Assembly: GCF_024362805.1 (NCBI RefSeq)
Contig: NZ_CP093299.1
Span: 2,760,001-2,824,000, forward strand
Direction of reading: 5' to 3'
Length of the DNA: 64,000 nucleotides
Origin: Salipaludibacillus sp. LMS25
GTDB lineage: Bacteria > Bacillota > Bacilli > Bacillales > Salisediminibacteriaceae
In this document: positions 1-8,458 of the stretch, piece after piece
How the letters are laid out: each line of letters starts with the position of its first letter
Position numbering within the stretch: the stretch's first letter is position 1
The notes under the pieces: model-generated
Seen by the model: the letters and a program-made list of their open reading frames with translations, nothing else
What the model was told of the DNA's origin: nothing
Databases searched by the model: none
Made by a program: the position numbers and the translations under genes

Positions 1-624
1 TTTGTGCGTAAAGAGCTCTATCAACCATATGCAGAACATGTATGGTCTAGGTCAGCCGGATATGAAATTGTCACTCGTCCTCTTCATGAACCGTACGTAT
101 TTAATAATTCAGTGACAGGTTCTATGCAAGCGATTTCAAATACGTCAGAAAACCCAGAGCGGGCTATGATGTTCTTGAACCTATTAAACTCTGATCCATA
201 TTTAAGAAACTTAATCGACAAAGGGATTGAAGGTGTTCACTACGAAGAAAATGAAGATGGAACCATTAATGATTTACCCGCTCGAGTTGAAAGGTTTAAC
301 ATGCCAAGCTTTGCGATCGGAAATCAGTTAATTTTAAAACTGTATGAAGACGAGCCAGCAGACAAATGGGATGCTTTTGAAGAGTTTAACGAAAATGCCA
401 TTCCATCCCCAGTATTAGGGTTTTACTTTGACACTAACCCCGTTCGTACTGAAATTGCAGCGATCAGTAACGTTACAAGTGAATTTTCACCAGCGTTATT
501 AAAAGGTGCCGTAGACCCAGAGGAGTACATTCCTGAATTTAATAAAAAACTTTATGAAGCAGGAATGCAAAAAGTATTAGACGAAATTCAAAGTCAATAC
601 GACGAATGGAAAGACAATCATTAA
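1..624 (+). CDS. C-terminal part of an ABC transporter solute-binding protein (DUF3502-type, LipO-like)
   Basis: The gene enters from before the window, so only about 207 C-terminal residues are visible; the GTG at position 4 is internal. The segment is typical of the C-terminal half of large carbohydrate-type solute-binding lipoproteins with a DUF3502 domain: an aromatic-rich hinge (residues around VLGFYFDTNPV), then a helical tail ending in a run of charged residues. Such proteins capture an oligosaccharide or similar solute outside the membrane and deliver it to two permeases of the YtcP/LplB kind, which would have to lie upstream. No importer gene follows; the next 500 bp are non-coding. 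The family call is fairly firm, the substrate unknown. Confidence 0.75.
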   Translation, partial: FVRKELYQPYAEHVWSRSAGYEIVTRPLHEPYVFNNSVTGSMQAISNTSENPERAMMFLNLLNSDPYLRNLIDKGIEGVHYEENEDGTINDLPARVERFNMPSFAIGNQLILKLYEDEPADKWDAFEEFNENAIPSPVLGFYFDTNPVRTEIAAISNVTSEFSPALLKGAVDPEEYIPEFNKKLYEAGMQKVLDEIQSQYDEWKDNH

Positions 625-685
625 TCAAAATGGCTAGATGATCCCACTTAGGATTCATAAGATGGGTATTCGTTGGTAGGATAAG

Positions 686-727
686 GGTGTCCCATAAGTC
701 AAAAAAGGCCTATGGGAAGTCCTTTTT
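686..727 (+). terminator. Probable rho-independent terminator of the solute-binding protein gene
   Basis: A short stem (TCCCATA pairing with TATGGGA) is followed by CCTTTTTAAT, about 65 bp after the stop codon. The stem is modest, so the call is tentative. Confidence 0.5.
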
Positions 728-850
728 AATATATTTACTATTTTGTTAAAATGTCTCTCGCGCGTTTTTGGTGATTGTCATTAACGGTATTAAAGCTTGG
801 GGATGTACTTCTTTTTTATCTTGCAACCCTTGTTGTGTAAGAACTAATAT

Positions 851-956
851 AATAGGTAACCGTCCGTAAACTCCCGGGTCAAAATAGGGAGGAGAGCTAA
901 ATATATTTAGGCGTTAGATAACGGATGCTCATGTCCTGATTGAAGGTTCGTTTTAT
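851..956 (+). repeat. Family B repeat, copy B1 (3' module partly lost)
   Basis: It carries the family B 5' half: an arm CCGTCCGT and a distal arm close to ACGGACG (here ACGGATG), followed by TCCTGATTGAAGGTTCGTTTTAT. The CAGTGGG/CCCACTG hairpin present at the 3' end of full copies is missing. Between this copy and the insertion sequence I see no gene. Confidence 0.7.
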
Positions 957-1218
957 AGAATTAGATATGGAATTTTTATAGGCGTAACGTTAGTCAACTA
1001 ATGTGCCGTGTTGTAAGTATAGAAAATGTCACTTGATGGATTTAAGTTTAGAGTTCAGTCCAAGTCACAAAGGCTATAACAGAGGCAGAATATAAATATA
1101 AATTTTTAATTCTATTGGAGAATTAAAAATTTGATGATAAGCGCAGACTATTCCCTTGGTAGTGTCAATAAGTTTGTGTAAGTTAGTTAGGGTATCACTC
1201 AGCACTAGGAGGGGGAGG

Positions 1219-1254
1219 TTCAGGTATGGGCCCCCGCGGGGGCCCATACCTGAA
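1219..1254. terminator. 36-bp perfect GC-rich palindrome between transposase stop and IS end
   Basis: Two 18-bp arms are fully complementary, with a core of GGGCCCCCGCGGGGGCCC in otherwise AT-rich DNA. It starts 20 bp beyond the transposase stop codon (minus strand). On the plus strand it is followed by seven A residues; on the minus strand the exit side is C-rich, so it is not a classic T-tailed terminator. It may block transcription entering or leaving the element. Confidence 0.5.
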
Positions 1255-1273
1255 AAAAATGCCAGACGCCCTC

Positions 1274-2449
1274 TTACTCTTCTGATCCATAGCGCTCTTT
1301 GAATAGATCTTGCAGAACCGGCTGAGCCGTGCTGAAACCTCTTAGTTTTCGCTGTGCCCATCGGTCGTTGTACTCAACGGATTGAAGGTAAACAATCTTT
1401 TCTGCGGCTTTTTCTGTTGGCAAACTATTCATCGTTTTCGTTCGCTTCTTGATTTCTTTTATCGTCCGTTCAATGATGTTTGTCGTGTAAATCATCGGCC
1501 GAATTGATGACGGGTACTGAAGAAATGTCAAAAGGACATCCAGATCTTGTTCCCAAGATTGCACCACTTTCGGGTACTTCTTTTCCCAGGTTTCTTTGAA
1601 GGTTTGAAAGCACTCGTCAGCTTCCTCTCGTGTATTAGCTTGATAGATTGGTTTAAGGTCTTCCGACATGGCTGATTGATCTTTTTTTCGTGCGGCATTC
1701 AGGGCATTTCGAACTTTATGCACCACGCATCGCTGCACATCTGCTTTTGGATAGACTTCCTTCATCGCTTCCTCTAAACCAGGTAACCCATCAAAAATCC
1801 CAAGAAGAATCTCTTTCACACCTCTTTCGTAGAGGTCAAGGAGAATCTCTTTCCAACCGAGCGTACTTTCTTTACCACCGACATAGAAACCTAGGATTTC
1901 TCGATAGCCTTCTTCGGTTACACCCACAACGAGATATACAACTTCATTCGCGACATTATCTCGTCGTAGTTTGAGATAGGTCCCGTCTAAATAGACGACA
2001 GAATACCGTTTTTTGAGCTCTCGTTGTTGCCAGGATGCAATATCCTCTGCCACGACATCGGTCATGTTACTAATCGTTGCTGGCGAATAGGTATGACCTA
2101 CGATACGATCAAGGAAATGGCTGATTTCTCGCGTGCTCATCCCTTTTTGATACATCTGAATGATCGTTTCGCCTAGCCACGCTTGTTGGCGTTCATACGG
2201 CTGAAACATCTCTGTTTTAAAGGCATTGTCACGATCTCTCGGCACTTTTAAGTCCTCAATACGCCCGTATTTTGTATCTAATTGACGACGATAATAACCA
2301 TTTTTTGCGTTTTTTAACTCAGGATGCTCGTGATCAAAGAAGTTTGTCATTTCTTCTTTCATGATCACTTCTAATTTTTCTTTCACGAAGTCACGTACCA
2401 TGTGATCTAGTTGATTTTCTAATGACTCTTGTCCTATACTAGTACTCAT
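1274..2449 (-). CDS. IS256-family (mutator-type) transposase
   Basis: A 391-residue protein of normal family length. It catalyses cut-out and insertion of the surrounding element with a DDE catalytic triad. Visible candidates are Asp in YLDGTYLKLR, Asp in GIFDGLPGL and Glu in TNIIERTIKEI, each in its usual family context, as is the VHKVRNALN motif after the second Asp. The N-terminal 90 residues form the usual helical DNA-binding region. The frame is uninterrupted, so the enzyme may be active. The start ATG lies just inside the right inverted end with AGGAGATG upstream. Confidence 0.93.
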   Translation of the reverse strand: MSTSIGQESLENQLDHMVRDFVKEKLEVIMKEEMTNFFDHEHPELKNAKNGYYRRQLDTKYGRIEDLKVPRDRDNAFKTEMFQPYERQQAWLGETIIQMYQKGMSTREISHFLDRIVGHTYSPATISNMTDVVAEDIASWQQRELKKRYSVVYLDGTYLKLRRDNVANEVVYLVVGVTEEGYREILGFYVGGKESTLGWKEILLDLYERGVKEILLGIFDGLPGLEEAMKEVYPKADVQRCVVHKVRNALNAARKKDQSAMSEDLKPIYQANTREEADECFQTFKETWEKKYPKVVQSWEQDLDVLLTFLQYPSSIRPMIYTTNIIERTIKEIKKRTKTMNSLPTEKAAEKIVYLQSVEYNDRWAQRKLRGFSTAQPVLQDLFKERYGSEE

Positions 2450-2537
2450 AGGTAGGGCATCTCCTCTCAGTTGATTTTGTCGTTAACAATGAGGATACCC
2501 TACCTCTTTTTTTGCTTTCAAGTCATTTACACAAACT

Positions 2538-3244
2538 ATTGTACGTCATCACAGCAACTCCAGTTAGGAAAGATGGGTTGCACCCAATCATATTTATGCA
2601 ATGTGGTCCTATAAGATATAAAACGAATAATAAGCAACAAGCCAATATTCGACCATTTAAACAAACTCTTGTAAAAAGAGACACATTAATAAAAACGAAT
2701 GAAACCGATATACAAGCTCTATATTCTTTGCTATCTACTAATAAAGAACGAAACGATATGATTTTTAATGATGTTCTACAAGCTCTAGATGACAAACGAT
2801 CGCCAATAGTGTTAACGGAACGTTTAGAGCATGTAAATGAGCTATATGAACTTTTCAAGGGGTTTGCTAAAAATATTATTATTCTATCAGGAGCTATGAA
2901 GAAAAAAGAACGGAAACACGCACTAGAAAAGTTAATTAAATTACCTGATAATGAGGAAAGATTGTTAATTGCCACAGGGAAATATGTTGGAGAGGGATTT
3001 GATGATTCAAGATTAGATACACTTTTTCTAACAATGCCAATCTCTTGGAAAGGAACATTACAACAGTATGTAGGACGGCTTCACCGTAATCATAGGGATA
3101 AAATCGAAGTGAAAGTTTATGATTATGTAGATTCAAACGTTGATATTACAAAAAATGTATAAAAAACGATTAAAGGGATATGAAAATATTGGTTATAGTC
3201 TCTATGGTGACAAAGAGAAAAGCCAACAAATTCAGTTATTCTAG
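2538..3244 (+). pseudogene. 5'-truncated, frameshifted DEAD/DEAH-box (SF2) helicase
   Basis: Reading starts exactly at the IS256 right end with motif III (TATP in VITATPVRKDG), so motifs I and II are gone. The C-terminal RecA lobe follows, with ALEKL, the ATGKYVGEGFD segment and motif VI QYVGRLHR. The frame stops at 3162, but the expected ending (MYKKRLKGYENIGYSLYG) continues one frame over to a stop at 3242-3244. The shift lies in an A run near 3150-3155. These features (truncation plus a homopolymer frameshift) make this a dead fragment of a restriction-type or UvrB-like helicase found in many Bacillus genomes. Confidence 0.85.
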
Positions 3245-3351
3245 TAGTTGAATGAATTTCATAATGCAATGTTATGCTCAATATAACGAATATTGTTGAA
3301 AATTAACAATAAAATGTTCGTCATGAGAAACGAAGAATTAGAACGAAAGAT

Positions 3352-3477
3352 AGCGACTCCTGTGGGAAGAAGCGACGTATGAAAACCATTCTGATTGAGC
3401 TTTGCCAAGATAGAATGAGTTGAAGACGAGCCCCACGGAAAGCGTCCACCTGTAGTGGAAATGAGTCATAACGTTCG
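3352..3477 (+). repeat. Family D REP-like repeat, copy D1
   Basis: This GC-richer stretch contains GACGAGCCCCACGGAAAGCG followed by TCCACCTGTAGTGGAAATGA. It resembles the CGGAAAGCGTCC-type palindromic repeats common between Bacillus genes. A second, shorter copy lies at 51402-51450. Otherwise 3245-3671 is non-coding. Confidence 0.5.
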
Positions 3478-3671
3478 GAAATAACGATACAACCATAATT
3501 TATGAAATCGATTCAGTTAGAAATAAATAAAGTGATAGTAACCATTTTACGATTAAGACGCTATCAACTTACATCAAACGTTTTCCTTTAATGGGTTTTA
3601 GGGGATATTCAGAGCAATGATGGCATTTTCGATTTAAGTATATGTTTCGTTTCAGTGAGAGGGGGAAGAAA

Positions 3672-3988
3672 ATGTTTGAACAAATCAATCAAAAGAAGGA
3701 ATTTTTAGATGTGAATCGGCCACTACCTAAATAGACAGTCAAAAGTTAACGTAAAAAGTTGTGACTCGAATGAACATAGAATACAATGCCATTGAAGGCA
3801 ATACGTTAACTATCAATAAAACGAAGGGCTCTAGAAGGAATCACTGTTGGTGGAAAAATGTTAGGTTTTTAAATCATCAAGACGCAATTCACTATGTGGA
3901 GGAGATTGTACAAAAGGGAGACCCATTGTCAGGGTGGCAAATTAAGAATGGACATGGGCTTGTACTAACAGGAGGAACCGCTGCATGA
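3672..3988 (+). pseudogene. Decayed Fic-family (AMP-transferase) gene, N-terminal part only
   Basis: An SD (GAGGGGGAAG) precedes ATG 3672, which reads MFEQINQKKEFLDVNRPLPK and then stops at 3732. Reading on gives TVKS, RKKL and LE separated by stops. After a one-base shift the frame becomes EYNAIEGNTLTINKT and, further on, INHKEAI-like text (HQDAIHYVEEIVQKGDPLSG) to 3988. This order is the N-terminal region of Fic proteins, including the NAIEGN segment that matches the autoinhibitory S/T-x-x-x-E-G/N motif. The catalytic HPFxxGNGR core is absent. At least four stops and one frameshift make it a fossil. Confidence 0.8.
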
Positions 3989-4007
3989 CGATTCCTCCTT
4001 GTTCAAA

Positions 4008-4382
4008 TTATTTTATTGATCTGAACGTCTCTTCATAATTGGAAGGTAATTTAAATACGATAATACGTTCACCAGTCATTGTGCTTAGATCTGTGTGAAA
4101 ACTAATCACTTTTTCCCCTGTTATCGAATAAATATAGTCTCTCAAAATATCGACACCTGTTTCGACCAAATCAGAGCGGGTTTTTTTAATCATCGATTTT
4201 CCTTCTTTTGTTTTACAAAGGGTATACTCGGCAGGAGTAAGAACACCTTTGAGTGATACGATAATCATGTCTCGTAATATATCTGTTTTAACAGAGACAG
4301 ACCCTCTTCCAAGATAATCTTTCTCCCATTGTGTAAGAACTTTACTTATTTCTGCTTCTATAGAACCTTTTGATTTACTCAT
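4008..4382 (-). CDS. MpsC / DUF2294 family protein
   Basis: A 124-residue soluble protein of the family formerly called DUF2294 and now named after MpsC of the staphylococcal MpsABC membrane-potential-generating system. Seen here: an N-terminal acidic/basic helix, the segment LGRGSVSVKTDILRDMIIV, a central basic segment (KTKEGKSMIKKTR), and a C-terminal FHTDLSTMTGERIIVFKL strand pair typical of the family. The ATG has AAGGTGG at a good distance. It lies 113 bp downstream of the OFA transporter on the same strand, so the two may be co-transcribed. No mpsA or mpsB is present, so a role in ion transport here is unproven. Confidence 0.8.
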   Translation of the reverse strand: MSKSKGSIEAEISKVLTQWEKDYLGRGSVSVKTDILRDMIIVSLKGVLTPAEYTLCKTKEGKSMIKKTRSDLVETGVDILRDYIYSITGEKVISFHTDLSTMTGERIIVFKLPSNYEETFRSIK

Positions 4383-4495
4383 ATAGCCACCTTCATCAAC
4401 GTCTGCTACTTAATTAATAGTTAGATCGATTTTATAAGATTTTCCACACTAAGATTTTACCGAGAACCATGCTTTGTGTCAATTCAACTTCTTCT

Positions 4496-5710
4496 TTACT
4501 TCTCATTAATCACTTCTTCTCTATAAACTGTCGGTTCCTTTACCTTCTGAGGAGGTATGACCGCTTTTGCCATCATCATAGCTAACATGCAGAACAAAGA
4601 TGCCACAATAAACGCTTGCCCGAATGGAAAAACTTTAACAATAAATGGTCCAGCAAAAGCGGAAACACCATAAGCCTGATACATTAATCCATAATTACTA
4701 CCCATGTTTTTTGTGCCATAATAATCAGCCGTGATAGAAGGAAATAAAGAAAGAAATCCACCAAAACAAAACCCAATGACAGAAACCATTCCTAAAAACA
4801 GCGGATAATTCATATAGCCGATACTCATATATAGCAATGTCAATGCCGTTATGCCATAAATAAACATCAATGTATTTACTCGGCCGAAACGATCAGAAAT
4901 ATTCCCTAAAATAATGCGGCCAGATGCATTAAATAAAGCAATCACCATGACAGCATTAACGGCTTTTTCAACATCCAATTGGACGACCTCTACGCCAATA
5001 TCCACAGCAAAACTAATAACCATTAATCCAGACATACTTCCGAACAGAAACATAAACCACAATAAGTAAAATGGGTACGTTCTAAGCATTTCCTTAGATG
5101 AAAAATGGGTAGACGCCTCTAAGGCAAAAGTATCTTCCTTCCCCTTCATGTCGACTTTAATAGGCGGATTTCTCAGAAGTTGGGCACCTGCTACAACAAA
5201 AACGAGATAGATAACTCCAACGTACATGAACGTGGAAGAAACACCAAAATTCTCAATGAAATAACGAATGATCGGTTGAAAAATAAGACCACCTAATCCA
5301 AACCCTGCAACAGCAATGCCACTAATTAATCCTCTTTTTTCAGGAAACCATTTCACACATGCTGATAGTGGACAAACGTACGTCATACCAATTCCAGCTC
5401 CACCAATCACACCGTAAAATAAATATAATTGCGTCACTGTTGTTGCCTGGCTGGATAAAAGTAATCCTAACCCTAAGAGAATTCCGCCAGTCGTTGCGAC
5501 CCACCGTGGTCCAATTTTATCTTGAAGTTTCCCTGCTAAAATGGTTGTCAATGCAAACGTCGCAATCGTAATCGAAAAAGTAAGCACAATAGCTTCTCTA
5601 TCCCAACCGAATTTATCCATTAATGGTTGGTTAAATAAACTCCAAGCGTATACCGCGCCTAAATTAATTTGAATAATAACAGCTCCAAGTACTACTAACC
5701 AACGATTCAT
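4496..5710 (-). CDS. MFS transporter, oxalate/formate antiporter (OFA) family
   Basis: A 404-residue membrane protein with twelve predicted helices. The N-terminus (INLGAVYAWSLF) and the loop CVKWFPEKRGLISGIAVAGFG are hallmarks of OFA-family carriers, which exchange small carboxylates such as oxalate and formate, or move lactate or pyruvate. An upstream in-frame ATG exists at 5719, but AAAGGGAG touches it; the ATG at 5710 sits about 9 nt from that SD and is preferred. A strong terminator hairpin lies 35-80 bp upstream in the leader. The MpsC-like gene follows. Substrate cannot be read from sequence. Confidence 0.85.
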   Translation of the reverse strand: MNRWLVVLGAVIIQINLGAVYAWSLFNQPLMDKFGWDREAIVLTFSITIATFALTTILAGKLQDKIGPRWVATTGGILLGLGLLLSSQATTVTQLYLFYGVIGGAGIGMTYVCPLSACVKWFPEKRGLISGIAVAGFGLGGLIFQPIIRYFIENFGVSSTFMYVGVIYLVFVVAGAQLLRNPPIKVDMKGKEDTFALEASTHFSSKEMLRTYPFYLLWFMFLFGSMSGLMVISFAVDIGVEVVQLDVEKAVNAVMVIALFNASGRIILGNISDRFGRVNTLMFIYGITALTLLYMSIGYMNYPLFLGMVSVIGFCFGGFLSLFPSITADYYGTKNMGSNYGLMYQAYGVSAFAGPFIVKVFPFGQAFIVASLFCMLAMMMAKAVIPPQKVKEPTVYREEVINEK

Positions 5711-5744
5711 TCTATCCATCTCCCTTTAAAAACTGATTATCAAC

Positions 5745-5789
5745 AAAAAAAGGCCAACGTTTGATGGTGTGATCCATCAAATGTTGGCC
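5745..5789 (-). terminator. Terminator hairpin in the leader of the OFA transporter gene
   Basis: On the minus strand the arms GGCCAACATTTGATGG and CCATCAAACGTTGGCC (one G-T wobble) enclose a 6-nt loop and are followed by a run of eight T residues. It ends about 35 bp before the start codon. No minus-strand gene lies upstream within 900 bp, so it is either an attenuator for the transporter or the end of an unseen RNA. Confidence 0.75.
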
Positions 5790-5838
5790 TCTTTTGTACG
5801 CACTATAAAAGTGATTACGTAAGCAACCAATTCAACCT

Positions 5839-5930
5839 TATAAACGAACCTACAATCAGTGGGAATATTCGTTCTTCTCCCACTGATTGGTAGTTGAGTC
5901 AATCAGGACATGAGTGTCCGTTATCTGTGA
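5839..5930 (-). repeat. Family B repeat, copy B2 (3' part, inverted)
   Basis: Read on the minus strand this has ATAACGGACACTCATGTCCTG, then the AATCAGTGGG/CCCACTGATT hairpin, and ends near TAGGTTCGTTTAT. The first half of the element (CCGTCCGT arm) is missing. Confidence 0.7.
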
Positions 5931-6324
5931 TGCAAAACAGAATGTCTTTCGAAAGCTTGCACTGGACTTCTCATTCCCTTATCCTAAAGGACATTGGAAA
6001 AAGCTATCCTGCCTCTCTTATCGATTCACATGATTTAACTTAGTATAAGTGACGAACCCACCTACTGTCAATCCTATTGTTTTTGCCCGTGCAAGTAAAG
6101 GAAGGGCGTTATTTCTTTGCGCAGGGTAGCACTTGATGGGACATTCTTTATATCTAATGCACGGATGAACAAAGGATCTTTTCTAAAGGATTCTATGTAG
6201 ATTGAAGTCATTCTTACTTTGACAAAGAATCCCGAGATAAGATGTGATGACGTTACCTTGATTTATTGCTGGATCAGATTGTATCTCTGGAAGATTTTTC
6301 AGTTACTCGATTAGAAAGATCCGT
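5931..6324. other. Non-coding stretch, nothing recognised
   Basis: No ORF with a ribosome binding site, no RNA gene and no clear repeat was found between repeat B2 and repeat A1. Confidence 0.5.
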
Positions 6325-6400
6325 TTTATCCCACTCTTAAGGGTCAGTAAAACCCCCACCTCAAAACTTAAGAAGAACGAAAAGTTAAGGTGGGGGATAA
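6325..6400 (+). repeat. Family A repeat, copy A1 (5' half only)
   Basis: It starts TTTATCCCACTCTTAAGGG and carries the CCCCCACCT ... AGGTGGGGG hairpin, then diverges after GGGGGATAA. The ACTGCCCC arm and the whole 3' module are lost. Confidence 0.8.
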
Positions 6401-6653
6401 ATGGACTTAAGATAGGTTTTTAATGATATGGAGACTAGCTTGGCTGAGAGAAATCCTATGAAGATAGGGGATTTTTTAAATAAGATGTACAAACGATACA
6501 CCTCTTTTTAGGTATAGGATAATCGTATGAAGAATTTAACTATAAAGTGTCTAGATGTTAAACAAAATAATTTAAGCATTCCTTTACATAATTTCTAAAT
6601 GCATAGGTTAATTTATTAGTGTTTGCTTAATAAATAAAAATGGAGGAATGCAC

Positions 6654-6986
6654 ATGTTTCACAACCAGATGAACGCAACAAACTCAGGGGGACAGGTCCA
6701 AAATATGTTGCAGAACATGCAGCAAATGGAGCAGCAGCATGGGGAACAATTAAAGCAAATTTCAAGTCAGTTGCAGCAAATTGCTCAAAACGAGAGTGCA
6801 GCAAGTCAACAAGTTCAACAACTATCACAGTTATATTCTCAACTTATTCAAGAAAATCAACGCTTACAGCAATCGCAAACACATCACCAAATCCAACAGC
6901 AGTCAAATCCACAACACTATCAAAGCACTAATCACATTCAGCGCTCAATGATGCCACAGCACTCAAATTCTAATCAGTATCAGTAA
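6654..6986 (+). CDS. Small glutamine-rich coiled-coil protein, unrecognised
   Basis: About 110 residues. Gln dominates (roughly a quarter of residues), with heptad-like spacing in the middle (LKQISSQLQQIAQNES; VQQLSQLYSQLIQENQRLQQ), so a coiled coil is likely. The tail is rich in His, Asn and Gln. An ATG at 6648 is only one base from GGAGG; the ATG at 6654, seven bases away, is the better start. There is no signal peptide or membrane segment. Such low-complexity Gln/His/Asn proteins often occur in spore coats, but that is a guess. The gene is monocistronic with its own terminator. Confidence 0.7.
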   Translation: MFHNQMNATNSGGQVQNMLQNMQQMEQQHGEQLKQISSQLQQIAQNESAASQQVQQLSQLYSQLIQENQRLQQSQTHHQIQQQSNPQHYQSTNHIQRSMMPQHSNSNQYQ

Positions 6987-6996
6987 GTTTTATTTG

Positions 6997-7037
6997 GCAA
7001 AAGGCTCACCTAGGCAACAGGGTGAGCCTCCCTTTGC
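6997..7037 (+). terminator. Rho-independent terminator of the Gln-rich gene
   Basis: Arms AAGGCTCACC and GGGTGAGCCT, extended by GCAAA/TTTGC, lie 11 bp after the stop codon and are followed by CCCTTTGCTTT. Confidence 0.8.
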
Positions 7038-7275
7038 TTTATTTAGGAGAATGATTAGATGAAGGTTTTAGGTTAAATGACAGTAAAAGCCATTTTAATT
7101 CGCAAACAATCTCCTTTATCTTCTATACGTTGTGTCGTATTTTAAATTAAGGCGTTAATTGCACAAATGACGTTCTTTGATTTTGCTGCCGGCATTACCA
7201 TTAGTTCTATTGTTGTAAGGGGGGGTTAATGTTCCGATATTACTCATAAGCATTAGGAGCGCCAAGCTCGTCACG

Positions 7276-8379
7276 TTATGTCCCTTTATTAGGTTCAACG
7301 TGTTTAAACATGAAAGTTTCGCCAGGTTTAAGGTGTTGAACTAGCGGAAGGTCCTCATCAATGACTTTGCCAACGATGTTGACTGCTGGGTCATATGCTA
7401 ACTTACGTTTAACGATTTGTAATTCTCCTTGGTATCGACCATACCGTTCGTTATCGATTGTAATTGATCCCACCTGACGAGTTTTTTCCACTGGGGAGGG
7501 TTTCCCCCTAGTTGAACGAGCTGTAATGATGCTCTTTTCTTTTTGAGCATATGCCCTCGATGTTTCTGATCGAACGACGTCACGAGCAGGGTCTAACCGT
7601 TGACGGTGCAATTGATTTAGCACGGCGTATTCAGTATCATCCATGTGAAAAAAGCGTGCACGAAGGACGATGACACCATCTTCATCGTACTGGCGAAAGA
7701 GCTCGCTCGTTTCTTTTGATATGGCAGGGTCCCCGATATAAACATGGTCGATGGCGCATTGATCCCATAGTTCCTTTGCCGCTACAAATGGCGGAACGTG
7801 CCGATGTTTTTCAAGAGTTGGTAAGCCTTTATAAAGGGGGCCTCTAAAAGTTAAATCCCCAGGTACAAACGCCATAGTTTTAAAGTCAAATGAGCGCAGC
7901 CACTTATTCGTTTCTATAAACCAATCTTTATCTAACCCAGTTTCGGGGCGTGGATAATAATTATGACAGACGTCACAATGATCTTTAATTAAGCCTTGAT
8001 TCAATAAGTCATAGACCGTTTTATAGGATAGCGTACTGGCATTAAGAAACACGGTCATTTTTTTTGAGATTTCGATGATTGCCTCATTGTCAAAGCCATA
8101 ATCCACCCTTAACCCTGTCATTCCTTTCTCGATTAACGTATCAATATCAACATTTAAGTAAGATAAAGAAGTAGGGGAAATGTCCGCAATCAAGCTCATA
8201 CCTAAATCTTTAGCTTGTTGCCCGAGAACGTTTATTGCCCTTATATACATTTGTGGGTCATCTTCGGGAATGTGTAGTGAGGTGAAGATAGACTGGAACC
8301 CTGCTTGCTTCATTCTTTCTAAATAGCTTTTCTGCTTTTGTTCGGTTTGTTGACCTAAAAATATCGAGACGCCTTTCAA
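7276..8379 (-). CDS. mupG: 6-phospho-N-acetylmuramidase MupG (DUF871 family)
   Basis: A 367-residue cytoplasmic glycosidase of the MupG family. These enzymes cleave the MurNAc 6-phosphate-GlcNAc disaccharide imported by MurP, giving GlcNAc and MurNAc 6-phosphate for MurQ. The N-terminal part (MKGVSIFLGQQ, FTSLHIPEDD, LIADISPTSL) is the TIM-barrel half; the C-terminal 120 residues form the cyclophilin-like half. A GTG at 8388 is possible, but AAGGAG lies 8 nt before the TTG at 8379, which restores the family start MKG. It is the last gene of the mur operon, as in Staphylococcus aureus (murQ-murP-mupG), not the B. subtilis namZ/nagZ arrangement. Confidence 0.9.
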   Translation of the reverse strand: MKGVSIFLGQQTEQKQKSYLERMKQAGFQSIFTSLHIPEDDPQMYIRAINVLGQQAKDLGMSLIADISPTSLSYLNVDIDTLIEKGMTGLRVDYGFDNEAIIEISKKMTVFLNASTLSYKTVYDLLNQGLIKDHCDVCHNYYPRPETGLDKDWFIETNKWLRSFDFKTMAFVPGDLTFRGPLYKGLPTLEKHRHVPPFVAAKELWDQCAIDHVYIGDPAISKETSELFRQYDEDGVIVLRARFFHMDDTEYAVLNQLHRQRLDPARDVVRSETSRAYAQKEKSIITARSTRGKPSPVEKTRQVGSITIDNERYGRYQGELQIVKRKLAYDPAVNIVGKVIDEDLPLVQHLKPGETFMFKHVEPNKGT

Positions 8380-8458
8380 AAAAAACACTCCTTTTCAGCA
8401 TAAATTGATAAAGAGAGACCGCCTAGGAAGTTACAGTCTCTCAATTTTGTTCTAAGTC

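Larger units (their letters stand above)
1171..2537 (-). mobile_element. IS256-family insertion sequence, about 1.37 kb
   Basis: The element is bounded by inverted ends: AGTTTGTGTAA at 1171 and TTACACAAACT ending at 2537, with one intact transposase between them. Length and gene content fit IS256. The flanks (ending GTGTCAATA on the left, starting ATTGTACG on the right) show no 8-9 bp target duplication. This suggests that an adjacent deletion or recombination followed insertion. The right end abuts a helicase gene whose 5' part is gone. Confidence 0.85.

Noticed and set aside
1690..1974. Plus-strand ORF opposite the IS256 transposase
   Set aside because: Shadow of the transposase frame; no independent evidence.
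3352..3477. Small RNA gene
   Set aside because: The GC-rich hairpins look like a REP-type repeat with a second copy at 51402; no promoter or terminator found.
3761..3988. A 75-aa gene of its own
   Set aside because: Its text continues the Fic N-terminus begun at 3672 after stops and a frameshift, so it is part of a pseudogene.
5790..6100. Riboswitch (for example THF or ZTP type) ahead of the OFA transporter hairpin
   Set aside because: No conserved riboswitch core recognised; much of the candidate leader is the family B repeat B2.
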